A DNA stretch of 9,795 bases, taken from CAYTOJ01 sp964439415. GTDB taxonomy: Bacteria; Pseudomonadota; Alphaproteobacteria; Rickettsiales; CAZAGG01. The stretch spans positions 1 through 9,795 of the forward strand of contig CAYTOJ010000076.1 of the NCBI GenBank assembly GCA_964439415.1, read 5' to 3'. Numbering within the stretch: the first letter of the stretch is position 1; every line of letters begins with the position of its first letter. A model generated the notes under the pieces. It did not search any database. It saw only the letters and a program-made list of their open reading frames with translations, and was not told the DNA's origin. The position numbers were made by a program, and so were the translations under genes. Positions 1 to 6,496 of this stretch are shown here, piece by piece.

Positions 1-944
1 TCAGAACCGCCGTGGCTTTTCACCACAATACCGTTAATCCCTCCGCCCCAAGCCGCCCGCCCACCACGCGCCGCGAATCTCTCCCGAGTTTTCGCCAGGG
101 ATTTTCGCGCCAGCATATAACCAAGCCTGGCGGAAATACTGCTGCTAAACGCCTCACGAATCAGGGATTCAAAAAGCTTGGTGAATCCTTCTGCTGTTTT
201 CAGGGATATATTCCCGCTGAAACCATCGGTTACTATAACCTCAGCCGTTCCTTCAGCTATGTCGTGCCCTTCAACGAAACCTATGAAATTAAGATCTAAT
301 GGGCTATTCTTGAGCAGTTGCGCGGCTTCCCGCTCCTCCTCGCTGCCTTTGATTTCCTCTGAACCCACATTAAGCAGGGCTATGCGCGGCCTCTCCACCC
401 CCAGCACTGCTCTTGCGAACCCTTGACCCAGCAGCGCGAACTGGAACAGATTATTAGCATCGCAGGATACATTCGCTCCCAGATCAAGCAGTACGCACTC
501 ACCTTTAAGCGTTGGCATCAGGGTTGCCATTGCCGGCCTGTCAATGCCAGGATATGTTTTCAGTATAAATTTGGATATGGCCATTAAAGCGCCGGTATTT
601 CCGGCTGAGATCACCACATCGCTCTCGCCTTTACCTACCGATTCTATCGCCCTGCGCATACTGGTATCATGCGCCTTTTTAAGCGCGGCTGAGGGCTTCT
701 CCCCCATAGCAATCACGCCTTCCGTATGGTGAATCACCGCGCTTTTGCGCAAAGCCTCCCCAGCTTTAGCCAGCAGAGGTTTTATTTCATTCTCACGACC
801 AAACAGATGCAGTTCAATATCCGGCGCACGCTCCAGCGCTTTTGCCGCACCCATTATGGTTGAATGTGGGGCATTATCCCCCCCCATTGCATCCAGGGCT
901 ATACGAACCCTGCCCACTGTTGCTGCCCCTGATTGATCCTTCAT
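1..944 (-). CDS. plsX: Phosphate acyltransferase PlsX, 3' end cut by the window edge
   Basis: PlsX converts acyl-ACP and phosphate to acyl-phosphate, the acyl donor used by PlsY in the first step of phospholipid synthesis. It is a peripheral membrane or cytosolic enzyme. I translated 314 codons from ATG at 944. They show the N-terminal RIALDAMGGDNAP signature (residues 14-26), SAGNTGALMA near residue 102, LLDLGANV near 140, VTDGFSGN near 230, and GIVVKSHGG at the very edge. The last is typical of the PlsX C-terminus, so only a short tail is missing. The ATG at 944 has no strong ribosome binding site. A GTG at 917, preceded by AGGGG at a good distance, is a plausible alternative start and would give the usual short lead before RIALDAMGG. 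The gene lies downstream of rpmF, the common bacterial rpmF-plsX order, but with a long 243-base gap (945-1187) in which I see no gene. Confidence 0.95.
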   Translation of the reverse strand, partial: MKDQSGAATVGRVRIALDAMGGDNAPHSTIMGAAKALERAPDIELHLFGRENEIKPLLAKAGEALRKSAVIHHTEGVIAMGEKPSAALKKAHDTSMRRAIESVGKGESDVVISAGNTGALMAISKFILKTYPGIDRPAMATLMPTLKGECVLLDLGANVSCDANNLFQFALLGQGFARAVLGVERPRIALLNVGSEEIKGSEEEREAAQLLKNSPLDLNFIGFVEGHDIAEGTAEVIVTDGFSGNISLKTAEGFTKLFESLIREAFSSSISARLGYMLARKSLAKTRERFAARGGRAAWGGGINGIVVKSHGGS

Positions 945-1187
945 TTATTCTGCAAGTGAACTTGGGTTACGCTTCACGCCTAGCTTTGCTCCAGACCCTC
1001 CACCATAATGGAGCATGGATAAAAGCACACTGAAGTATTCTATAAGTGCATAATATGCTACCTGCATTTTCAGCATCTGTGACTTTTACACCGGAATTAT
1101 AAATTCATGACTAAGAATGGTTACAGGCGCAGAAAAAATTTGCAGCCTGAAAGCCACATAAATGCACACTTCAGCAAGCATGAAAAA

Positions 1188-1370
1188 TCAGCGGTGCACT
1201 TTATCGGCAGTTACCTGCTTGCCGTTGTAGTATCCGTCCACCGACACATGATGAGGCCTTTTAAGCTCTCCGGTGGTTTTATCCTCAACCAGTTGCACCA
1301 GTTTAAGCGCATCATGCGAACGCCGCCAATCCCGCCGCGCTTTGGAAACTTTTCTCTTTGGTACTGCCAT
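1188..1370 (-). CDS. rpmF: 50S ribosomal protein L32
   Basis: Small protein of the large ribosomal subunit, 60 residues, the normal length for the family. It starts MAVPKRKVSKARRDWRRSHDALK and contains the conserved block GELKRPHHVSVDGYYNGKQV. It has no cysteines, so it is the zinc-independent form of L32. The start ATG at 1370 is preceded by an AAGGGTG ribosome binding site. It is followed on the same strand by plsX, an arrangement found in many bacteria. A good promoter candidate lies just upstream. Confidence 0.98.
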   Translation of the reverse strand: MAVPKRKVSKARRDWRRSHDALKLVQLVEDKTTGELKRPHHVSVDGYYNGKQVTADKVHR

Positions 1371-1396
1371 AACACCCTTTAAAATCTTGAGACGGG

Positions 1397-1425
1397 CTTT
1401 TAAGCCAAGAAAGTCCCGTAGTCAA
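1397..1425 (-). promoter_or_regulatory. Predicted sigma70-type promoter of rpmF
   Basis: On the minus strand, TTGACT (1425-1420, five of six matches to the -35 consensus) is followed after exactly 17 bases by TAAAAG (1402-1397, four of six matches to the -10). Transcription would begin near 1390, leaving a leader of about 20 bases before the rpmF ATG at 1370. The same stretch holds a small palindrome, GGCTT-TT-AAGCC (1395-1406), which could instead be part of a weak hairpin after the upstream amidohydrolase gene. This is a prediction by eye. Confidence 0.4.
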
Positions 1426-1453
1426 CCGGAATCCTCACCACTTTCCAGTGACG

Positions 1454-2266
1454 TTAAATATCCCTGGTATGCTGGAGGCTGGGGAGGGATTGCCGGACAC
1501 GTTCAACCAGGTCAGGGTTTATCGAAGCTATTGCGAAACCTATGCCTTCTTTATGCTCAGCTATAATATCACCCCAGGGGTCAACAATCAGGGCGTGGCC
1601 GTAAGTCTGGCGGTTACCTGGATGCTCCCCGCTCTGTGCGGGGGCAAACACATAAGCGCCGTTCTCTATAGCGCGGGCACGTAGCAGAACATGCCAGTGC
1701 GCCGTGCCTGTGGTGCGTGTAAAGGCAGCGGGAATCGCAAAAAAATCCGCCCCCCGCACCGCCATATGGCGGTAAAGGTAGGGAAAGCGCACATCGTAAC
1801 ATATGCTAAAGGCTAAAACACCCCAGGGCAGGTTAGCGGTTATAACTTCACTTCCATGCTGGAAACGCTCAGATTCATTATATTTCTCACCCCCCGGCAG
1901 GGTTACGTCAAACAGGTGGATTTTATCGTAAACTGCTGCAATTTCGCCATCAGCGTTGATTAATACTGAGCGGTTGAGGAGCTTGCCGCCATCTGCTGCC
2001 CTTACTGCAATAGAGCCAATAAGTATATATTTTCCAAGCTTTTGCGCCAGTTTCATGCAGGCTATAACACCTGCGTGATTCTCTGTTGTATCCGCCGGGT
2101 AAGGCTCACCGCCGCCGCGCATGTAAAAGGCATTCTCCGGAAGTAGAATAAAATCCGCCCCGGCTTCTGCCGCCTGATGTATCAGATATGTAGCCGCCTC
2201 TATATTCTGCGCTACATCATCCCCTGAATTCATCTGCAGACATGCGGCTTTGAATGCTTCGCTCAT
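1454..2266 (-). CDS. Carbon-nitrogen hydrolase, Nit1/Nit2-type amidase
   Basis: Nitrilase-superfamily amidohydrolase of 270 residues, the usual length for bacterial Nit proteins. The catalytic triad is visible: Glu44 in LLPENAF, Lys115 in YDKIHLFDV and Cys156 in FSICYDVRFP. The blocks HWHVLLRARAIEN, QTYGHALIVDPWG and a C-terminal LPSLQHTR follow. Within the family, the YGHALIVDPWG and RARAIE wording is closer to Nit1 (deaminated-glutathione amidase) than to Nit2 (omega-amidase, which hydrolyses alpha-ketoglutaramate). The two activities overlap and I cannot decide between them from sequence. The ATG overlaps the TGA of mtnA in ATGA, so translation is probably coupled. In Bacillus a related omega-amidase (MtnU) belongs to the methionine-salvage cluster, where it removes the keto-amide left by the final glutamine-dependent transamination. 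A similar link is possible here. Confidence 0.93.
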   Translation of the reverse strand: MSEAFKAACLQMNSGDDVAQNIEAATYLIHQAAEAGADFILLPENAFYMRGGGEPYPADTTENHAGVIACMKLAQKLGKYILIGSIAVRAADGGKLLNRSVLINADGEIAAVYDKIHLFDVTLPGGEKYNESERFQHGSEVITANLPWGVLAFSICYDVRFPYLYRHMAVRGADFFAIPAAFTRTTGTAHWHVLLRARAIENGAYVFAPAQSGEHPGNRQTYGHALIVDPWGDIIAEHKEGIGFAIASINPDLVERVRQSLPSLQHTRDI

Positions 2267-3342
2267 GCCGCTGCCCTTGATGCTGCAATTTCCGCCGGGG
2301 TTTTAAATATTCCATGTTCGGTGATAAGCCCGGTTATGAGGCGATTTGGCGTTACATCAAACCCATAGTTTGCAACATTAGTGGATTCGTCCGGCGTTAC
2401 CCTTACCGAATTTAACTTACCATCCTGCCAGCCTTGCACGTTAGTAACCTCAAGGGAGCTGCGCTGTTCTATCGGTATATCCCCGCCTGATTTCAGTTCC
2501 CAGTCTATGGATGGTGTAGGCACTGCCACATAAAACGGTACGCCGCAATCATGCGCCGCCAGCGCTTTCAGGTATGTACCTATCTTGTTGCAGACATCCC
2601 CATTGGCGGCTACTCTATCAGTCCCCACTATCACCATATCGGCCAGCCCCTGCTGCAATACATGCCCCCCGGCGTTATCGGTGATGTAGGTATGCTTAAC
2701 CCCGTGCTGCTGAAGCTCCCACGCCGTAAGCGCACCCTGGTTGCGCGGCCTGGTTTCATCCACCCATACATGCACGCTGATTCCTTCATCATGCGCCATG
2801 TATATGGGGGATAGCGCCGTACCGTAATCCACCGTGCCCAACCAGCCTGCGTTACAGTGGGTGAGTATGTTCACCTGCCCTTTGGCTTTCGCTACTTGCC
2901 TGATCAATTCAAGGCCATAGCCACCTATAGCTTTGTTTATTGCTACGTCTTCCTCACATATCGCGGCTGCTATTGTGTAGGCCTGCTCTGCCCGTGTTTC
3001 AGGATTCAAGGGAGATACACCGCGAATCATGCGATCCAGCGCCCATTTCAGATTAATCGCAGTGGGGCGGGTATTCAGCAGCAAATCATAGCCTTGCTTT
3101 AATCCCTGGTCTGATGAATCATTTTTAAGTGCCATTGCCAGCCCATAAGCGGCAGTTGCACCTATAAGCGGTGCGCCGCGCACACGCATGAACCTTATTG
3201 CCTCAGCCGCTTCATCAGCGGTGGATATGGTTATAAGCTTAAATGCGAATGGCAGAACTGTCTGGTCTATCACCGTGACCGTATAAGCATCCTCATTCAG
3301 CCTAATTGTGCGGTAATGTTGGCCGTTTATTTTCATGAGCAA
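2263..3342 (-). CDS. mtnA: S-methyl-5-thioribose-1-phosphate isomerase
   Basis: This aldose-ketose isomerase converts 5-methylthioribose-1-phosphate to 5-methylthioribulose-1-phosphate in the salvage of methylthioadenosine, a by-product of polyamine synthesis. It is related to eIF2B subunits. At 359 residues it has the normal length. Diagnostic parts are RGAPLIGATAAYG (55-67), THCNAGWLGT with the catalytic Cys163, GTDRVAANGDVCNKIGTY with the catalytic Asp242, and PSIDWELKSGGDIPIEQR. The annotated start MLM could be shortened to Met3 (MKINGQHYRTI), which matches the usual family start; I cannot separate the two. Its stop overlaps the start of the Nit amidohydrolase by four bases, so the two form an operon. 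No other salvage genes (mtnP, mtnK, mtnB-D) are in the window. A perfect 15-bp inverted repeat lies ten bases upstream of the start. Confidence 0.97.
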   Translation of the reverse strand: MLMKINGQHYRTIRLNEDAYTVTVIDQTVLPFAFKLITISTADEAAEAIRFMRVRGAPLIGATAAYGLAMALKNDSSDQGLKQGYDLLLNTRPTAINLKWALDRMIRGVSPLNPETRAEQAYTIAAAICEEDVAINKAIGGYGLELIRQVAKAKGQVNILTHCNAGWLGTVDYGTALSPIYMAHDEGISVHVWVDETRPRNQGALTAWELQQHGVKHTYITDNAGGHVLQQGLADMVIVGTDRVAANGDVCNKIGTYLKALAAHDCGVPFYVAVPTPSIDWELKSGGDIPIEQRSSLEVTNVQGWQDGKLNSVRVTPDESTNVANYGFDVTPNRLITGLITEHGIFKTPAEIAASRAAA

Positions 3343-3352
3343 AGCTATATCA

Positions 3353-3387
3353 TATACCTATCGCACTTCAAGAGTGCGATAGGTATA
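3353..3387. repeat. Perfect 15-bp inverted repeat between murD and mtnA
   Basis: TATACCTATCGCACT (3353-3367) and its exact reverse complement AGTGCGATAGGTATA (3373-3387) flank a five-base loop. It lies in the 118-base gap after the murD stop and just before the mtnA start. It could be the transcription terminator of murD, but neither side has the run of T expected of a rho-independent terminator and the arm ends are AT-rich. Alternatives are an operator for mtnA, a leader hairpin near its start codon, or a dispersed palindromic repeat. No second copy is present in this window. Confidence 0.65.
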
Positions 3388-3460
3388 GTCGGATTTACAG
3401 ACAGAATAGACGAAAAGAGGCGTATGCAAAAGTTCATAAACAGGCTCTAACTCCCTGGTT

Positions 3461-4873
3461 TCAGCGGCCACTGACCCAATCACCGGCCATTGCCTTAAAA
3501 GCATCGCCGCGTGCCTCAAAATTCGGCCATTGATCCAGTGATGCGCAGGCGGGGGAGAGGAGAATCACGGTATCTTTAAGGCCGCTGACCAGGGCATCAT
3601 CAGTAGCTTTTATAAATGCTGTTTGCAGATGGCCACATTTTTCATATTCAAGTTTGCCCTCTAAGGTTTTAGCAAATTGCTCTTCCGCCTCCCCCACCAG
3701 ATAAGCCTTTATAATACGCCCGAACAATGGCTCAAGGGATTCTATGCCACCCTCTTTCATTCTGCCGCCTGCTATCCAGTAAATATTTTTAAAAGTGGAG
3801 AGTGCCCTCTCAGCCGCGTTGGCGTTAGTGGCTTTGCTATCGTTGATAAAAGTTATGCCCTGCCATTGCCCCACCTGCTCCATACGGTGCGGCAGGCCAG
3901 GAAAGCTATATAGCCCTTTATATATATTATCATTATCTGGTTTGCCGCCTTCCAGTAATTCCGCAGTCAGCCTTGCCATGCCTACGGCAAAGCAGGCATT
4001 CTGCCAGTTATGCGTGCCTTTTAAGGCGAGAGCGGAAGTGATCTCGTATTCATAAATGTGGTTGCGCTCCAGTGCATCGAAAACTGAGGCTTCATGCGCG
4101 AAAAGCCCGCCGCCCATCTGCCCCTGTATGCTTACCGGAATAACATTGTCGCGCTTTTCAAATTTGGAGAGATACTCATATATGCCGCCACTGAATTTAT
4201 CGTCCACACTGATGAGCCCGTAATCATCCGCTTCCTGCTTATCAAACAGGCTTTTCTTGGCGTTGATATAACCTAGCATGGAGCCGTGACGGTCAATATG
4301 ATCCGGCGTGATATTAAGCAGCGCAGCAATATTGAATCTGCACTTATCCATCAGTTCCGCCTGGTAGGATGAAACTTCCAGCACATATATTCCACGCGCT
4401 CCCTTGCCGGGGGCTTTTAATTCCAGCGCAGGTGTGCCTAGGTTGCCGCCGACCTGAACATCAAGCCCGGATTCTTTCAGTATATGATAGGTCAGCGCCG
4501 TGGTGGTGGATTTGCCGTTTGTTCCGGTAATGCCAATATACAAAGCATCAGGATAGTGGCGGTAAAGCAGTTCAATATCCCCGATTATCTCCACTCCATG
4601 AGAGCGAGCCAGATCAACCGCAAGGTGGGGTTTAGGGAAATTCAGCGGAACCCCCGGCGCTAAAATCAGGCTGGTTATTCTATCCCAGGGGAATTCCCCC
4701 AGTGGTGGGGTCAGTGCCCCCAACTCCCCGGCCTTGGATGCCACAGCGGCGGAGTCGTCCCCCGCATAAACAATAGTGCCGCCTGCAAGCAGTGATCTCA
4801 CCGCCGCCATGCCGGACTTGCCCAGCCCAAACACCGCCACCTGCTTATTTTTGTATAGCTTTGAGATTATCAT
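3461..4873 (-). CDS. murD: UDP-N-acetylmuramoylalanine--D-glutamate ligase
   Basis: MurD is the cytosolic ATP-dependent ligase that adds D-glutamate to UDP-MurNAc-L-Ala in peptidoglycan precursor synthesis. The protein has 470 residues, slightly longer than the E. coli enzyme (438). It opens with a UDP-substrate domain (AVFGLGKSGMA, 13-23). The ATP-binding domain carries GTNGKSTT (117-124), VLEVSSYQ (164-171), NITPDHIDRHGS (187-198) and AKKSLF, whose lysine corresponds to the carbamylated one. GTHNWQNA and the C-terminal INDSKATNANAAERAL motif follow. All key Mur-ligase motifs are intact. It is usually found within the division and cell-wall cluster next to mraY and ftsW; here neither neighbour is present. 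I see no Shine-Dalgarno sequence before the ATG. A TATAAA (4887-4882) ends eight bases upstream of it, so a very short leader is possible. Confidence 0.97.
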   Translation of the reverse strand: MIISKLYKNKQVAVFGLGKSGMAAVRSLLAGGTIVYAGDDSAAVASKAGELGALTPPLGEFPWDRITSLILAPGVPLNFPKPHLAVDLARSHGVEIIGDIELLYRHYPDALYIGITGTNGKSTTTALTYHILKESGLDVQVGGNLGTPALELKAPGKGARGIYVLEVSSYQAELMDKCRFNIAALLNITPDHIDRHGSMLGYINAKKSLFDKQEADDYGLISVDDKFSGGIYEYLSKFEKRDNVIPVSIQGQMGGGLFAHEASVFDALERNHIYEYEITSALALKGTHNWQNACFAVGMARLTAELLEGGKPDNDNIYKGLYSFPGLPHRMEQVGQWQGITFINDSKATNANAAERALSTFKNIYWIAGGRMKEGGIESLEPLFGRIIKAYLVGEAEEQFAKTLEGKLEYEKCGHLQTAFIKATDDALVSGLKDTVILLSPACASLDQWPNFEARGDAFKAMAGDWVSGR

Positions 4874-4963
4874 AACGGTTTTTTATACTCTTAGAGGTTG
4901 AGGTGATTTCGCTAGGGCGTGGCGAAAATGGCTGTTTTCGAGAGTCAAGCGTTTAAAAAACAG

Positions 4964-4994
4964 GGTAGTGTCTCAGTTTAGAATTTCGTGTATT
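4964..4994. other. Possible insertion-sequence end remnant
   Basis: The stretch starting GGGTAGTGTCTCAGTTTAGA, followed by a TTTCGTGTA block, resembles the terminal sequences of some IS256-like insertion sequences as I remember them. It sits upstream of murD next to a decayed gene. No transposase, matching inverted end or target-site duplication is visible nearby, so the identification is weak. The rest of 4874-5038 holds a small hairpin (CGAAAA/TTTTCG around 4922-4940) and nothing else that I can identify. Confidence 0.2.
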
Positions 4995-5038
4995 TTCTGA
5001 CTCTTAACCGATTAAGCATGTTATGCGATAATAGCGGC

Positions 5039-5274
5039 ATGTGCAAAAAACCCAAAAGAACCCGCGACACAAACCGGTTAACATAGTTCATTGCTGATAT
5101 TGCTACAGGTGAGATTGAAGATAAAGAGGAAAAAACGGCAAGAATCTTGCTGCTGTTGCGCTCGGTACGCTTGGAGGATTAAAGGGCGGGAAGGCGCGAG
5201 CCAAAATACTCACAGCAGAACAACGCAAAGCAATTGCTACAAACGCAGCTAATAAAAGATGGGATAACAGCTAA
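5039..5274 (+). pseudogene. Decayed gene for a short basic GGLKGGKARA protein
   Basis: Reading from ATG at 5039 gives MCKKPKRTRDTNRLT, an in-frame TAG (5084-5086), and then FIADIATGEIEDKEE. After a run of six A (5130-5135) the sense passes to the next frame and continues KNLAAVALGTLGGLKGGKARAKI and LTAEQRKAIATNAANKRWDNS to TAA at 5272-5274. Restoring one A and the stop codon gives a 78-residue protein of a common small hypothetical family, often labelled histone-like, whose members share IATGE, NPAAVALGRLGGxKGG and an EIAxxAAxxRW tail. The second half has no start codon of its own after the stop at 5122, so no intact product is expected. The 3' end overlaps the end of the convergent DUF7689-like gene by a few bases. 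The function of the family is unknown to me. Confidence 0.72.
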
Positions 5275-5702
5275 ATACGCCTTTGCATTAGAAATGCAAT
5301 TTCCCCATACTCCCCTCCCTCCATTCCTTTCAAGTCATGAGATATATCAAACCACGGGCCAAGTTTACTTGTCCATACCCCAGCTTTTAGTTGCCTTGCT
5401 GCATGAGTTGGCTGCGCGTTTTTATGAAAAAATGCAATTTTCTCGATTCCATCCTCCAATGAAGGATTTTGACAATTCACAAATCCTAGTGTTTCAAATG
5501 CCATTTGGAACGCAGGTAGCTTTACAATCCTTTTAGCCTCCTTTGGCCAATATCCACTCCCTGCCGGCCACCACCAGCGATTTGTATCACCAGCCGCGAA
5601 TGCAATGCAATTATATTTCGGAGTAGGGGGACTTGTAATCCGTAAATGCCTATTATCCAGGTTAGGAAATTTATGGAGAATCATAGCAATTTCATTGGTC
5701 AT
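5271..5702 (-). CDS. Conserved uncharacterised protein, DUF7689-like; candidate Cys/His hydrolase
   Basis: A 143-residue soluble protein without signal peptide or membrane segment. I recognise the pattern NCIAFAAGDTNRWWWP (31-46) followed by YWP (51-53), LEDGIEKIAFF (82-92) and PTHAARQL...WTSKLG (98-115). It belongs to a widespread uncharacterised family that I associate with DUF7689, from memory. The order of a conserved Cys32 at the start of a short hydrophobic stretch, His100 about 70 residues later, and polar Asp119/His122 recalls papain-like or NlpC/P60-type cysteine hydrolases. That function is my inference. The start ATG overlaps the stop of the preceding gene in ATGA, indicating translational coupling. 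It is the last gene of a three-gene set, and its 3' end meets a pseudogene on the other strand. Confidence 0.85.
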   Translation of the reverse strand: MTNEIAMILHKFPNLDNRHLRITSPPTPKYNCIAFAAGDTNRWWWPAGSGYWPKEAKRIVKLPAFQMAFETLGFVNCQNPSLEDGIEKIAFFHKNAQPTHAARQLKAGVWTSKLGPWFDISHDLKGMEGGEYGEIAFLMQRRI

Positions 5703-6082
5703 TGATTATGATACCATTCAATCCATGTGGCGGCCATAGTGGGGATATCACCCATATCAGAATCTGAAACTGGGTTTTTACCCGTTAAAATTGGTAGCGA
5801 CTCAATTAATAAATCGGGATATCTTTCTATCTCGGATATTATTAAAGGTATCGCTTTCTCGCCGAGCGCAAGAATTCCTTTAAACGCAGGATGTTCTACT
5901 GCTTCTGTGATTGAAGAAACGAAAAGAGTATCCATTCTCCATTGTTTTAGCAAACTGTAGAAACGGTCAACGTAATCAAGCTCTGACTTAGCGTATCTAC
6001 CTACAGCATCACTTACCGTAACCGTCATAGTCTTATTAGTATATTTTCCGTAGGGCGAAGAAGAAAATGCAGGATTATTCAT
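5699..6082 (-). CDS. Small conserved hypothetical protein, helical, partner of the DUF7689-like gene
   Basis: I chose the ATG at 6082 (MNNPAFSSSPYG, 127 residues). AAGGAGA (6095-6089) lies six bases upstream, whereas the longer reading from 6127 has no such site and overlaps the previous gene more deeply. The body is mostly helical by composition. It shows LKQWRMDTLFVSSITEAVEHP, then HPAFKGILALGEKAIPLIISEI, then LTGKNPV and a C-terminal AATWIEWY. This resembles a family of short uncharacterised proteins with the pattern W..DT.F.SS....HPA...I...G..A.P.I...L, which has a HEAT-like feel. No catalytic motif is evident. It overlaps the stop of the upstream gene by eight bases (ATGAATAA) and the start of the downstream gene by four (ATGA). 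The two following proteins are therefore probably made in fixed proportion and may act together. Confidence 0.82.
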   Translation of the reverse strand: MNNPAFSSSPYGKYTNKTMTVTVSDAVGRYAKSELDYVDRFYSLLKQWRMDTLFVSSITEAVEHPAFKGILALGEKAIPLIISEIERYPDLLIESLPILTGKNPVSDSDMGDIPTMAATWIEWYHNQ

Positions 6083-6437
6083 TTTTATTCTCCTTTGTAA
6101 GGGTATCGTATCCACTAATTTGGTCATCTAACCATTTAACTAATGCACGAGCCGCATCAATGGATAAGAAAACATCAACCGCCAGTTCGCGCACGATACT
6201 ATTGCGTGTTTCAATTTCTCGCGCATCACCTACACGTCCATCGCTATGTAATTCATGCACCGTTCTTCGGGGAATAGCAGACCTTTCGCTATAAAAGGCC
6301 ATGTGAATATGGCCATTGGGCGTTAAGCCTCCAAGAGCCCCATCTGCATGGACGCAATGGAAGGTATTACCTTTAATATAATCAAAGGTAACCGTAGGTG
6401 CTAATGGGTCGGCGGTTGTGATGTTATCATTGCTCAT
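6075..6437 (-). CDS. Small conserved hypothetical protein, first gene of the accessory trio
   Basis: A 120-residue soluble protein that I cannot assign to a characterised family. Recognisable blocks are FHCVHADGALGGLTPNGHIHMAFYSER (27-53), AIPRR (55-59), NSIVRELAVDVFLS (84-97) and a C-terminal AARALVKWLDDQI. The ending is loosely reminiscent of DUF3467 proteins (a strand followed by A..L...L...I), but I hold that weakly. It starts 59 bases after the proA stop. That gap is AT-rich, contains a tandem AAATAAAC (6481-6496 on the plus strand), and could hold a promoter, with TATGAT-like hexamers but no convincing -35. The start has only a weak GAAAG ribosome binding site. Its end overlaps the start of the next gene by eight bases. 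The base composition looks more AT-rich than in proA or murD, consistent with an acquired block. Confidence 0.8.
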   Translation of the reverse strand: MSNDNITTADPLAPTVTFDYIKGNTFHCVHADGALGGLTPNGHIHMAFYSERSAIPRRTVHELHSDGRVGDAREIETRNSIVRELAVDVFLSIDAARALVKWLDDQISGYDTLTKENKNE

Positions 6438-6496
6438 ATTTTATCTTTCATAATTAGAATCATATCATACACCATTAACCAAATAAACAAATAAAC

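Noticed and set aside
998..1013. Small hairpin CTCCA...TGGAG in the rpmF-plsX gap as a terminator
   Set aside because: The stem is only five base pairs with no T run; it could be chance.
1107..1382. Open frame of 91 codons on the plus strand over rpmF
   Set aside because: It is antisense to rpmF, which is certain, and has no recognisable content.
5234..5536. Open frame of 100 codons on the plus strand opposite the DUF7689-like gene
   Set aside because: The minus-strand frame carries recognisable conserved blocks; this frame shows none and is a shadow.
6083..6127. Longer N-terminus for the middle accessory gene, starting at 6127
   Set aside because: No ribosome binding site precedes it and it overlaps the upstream gene by about 50 bases, while the ATG at 6082 has a clear AAGGAGA.
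6481..6496. Tandem AAATAAAC as a short regulatory repeat
   Set aside because: Two copies of an AT-rich octamer in an AT-rich gap are expected by chance.
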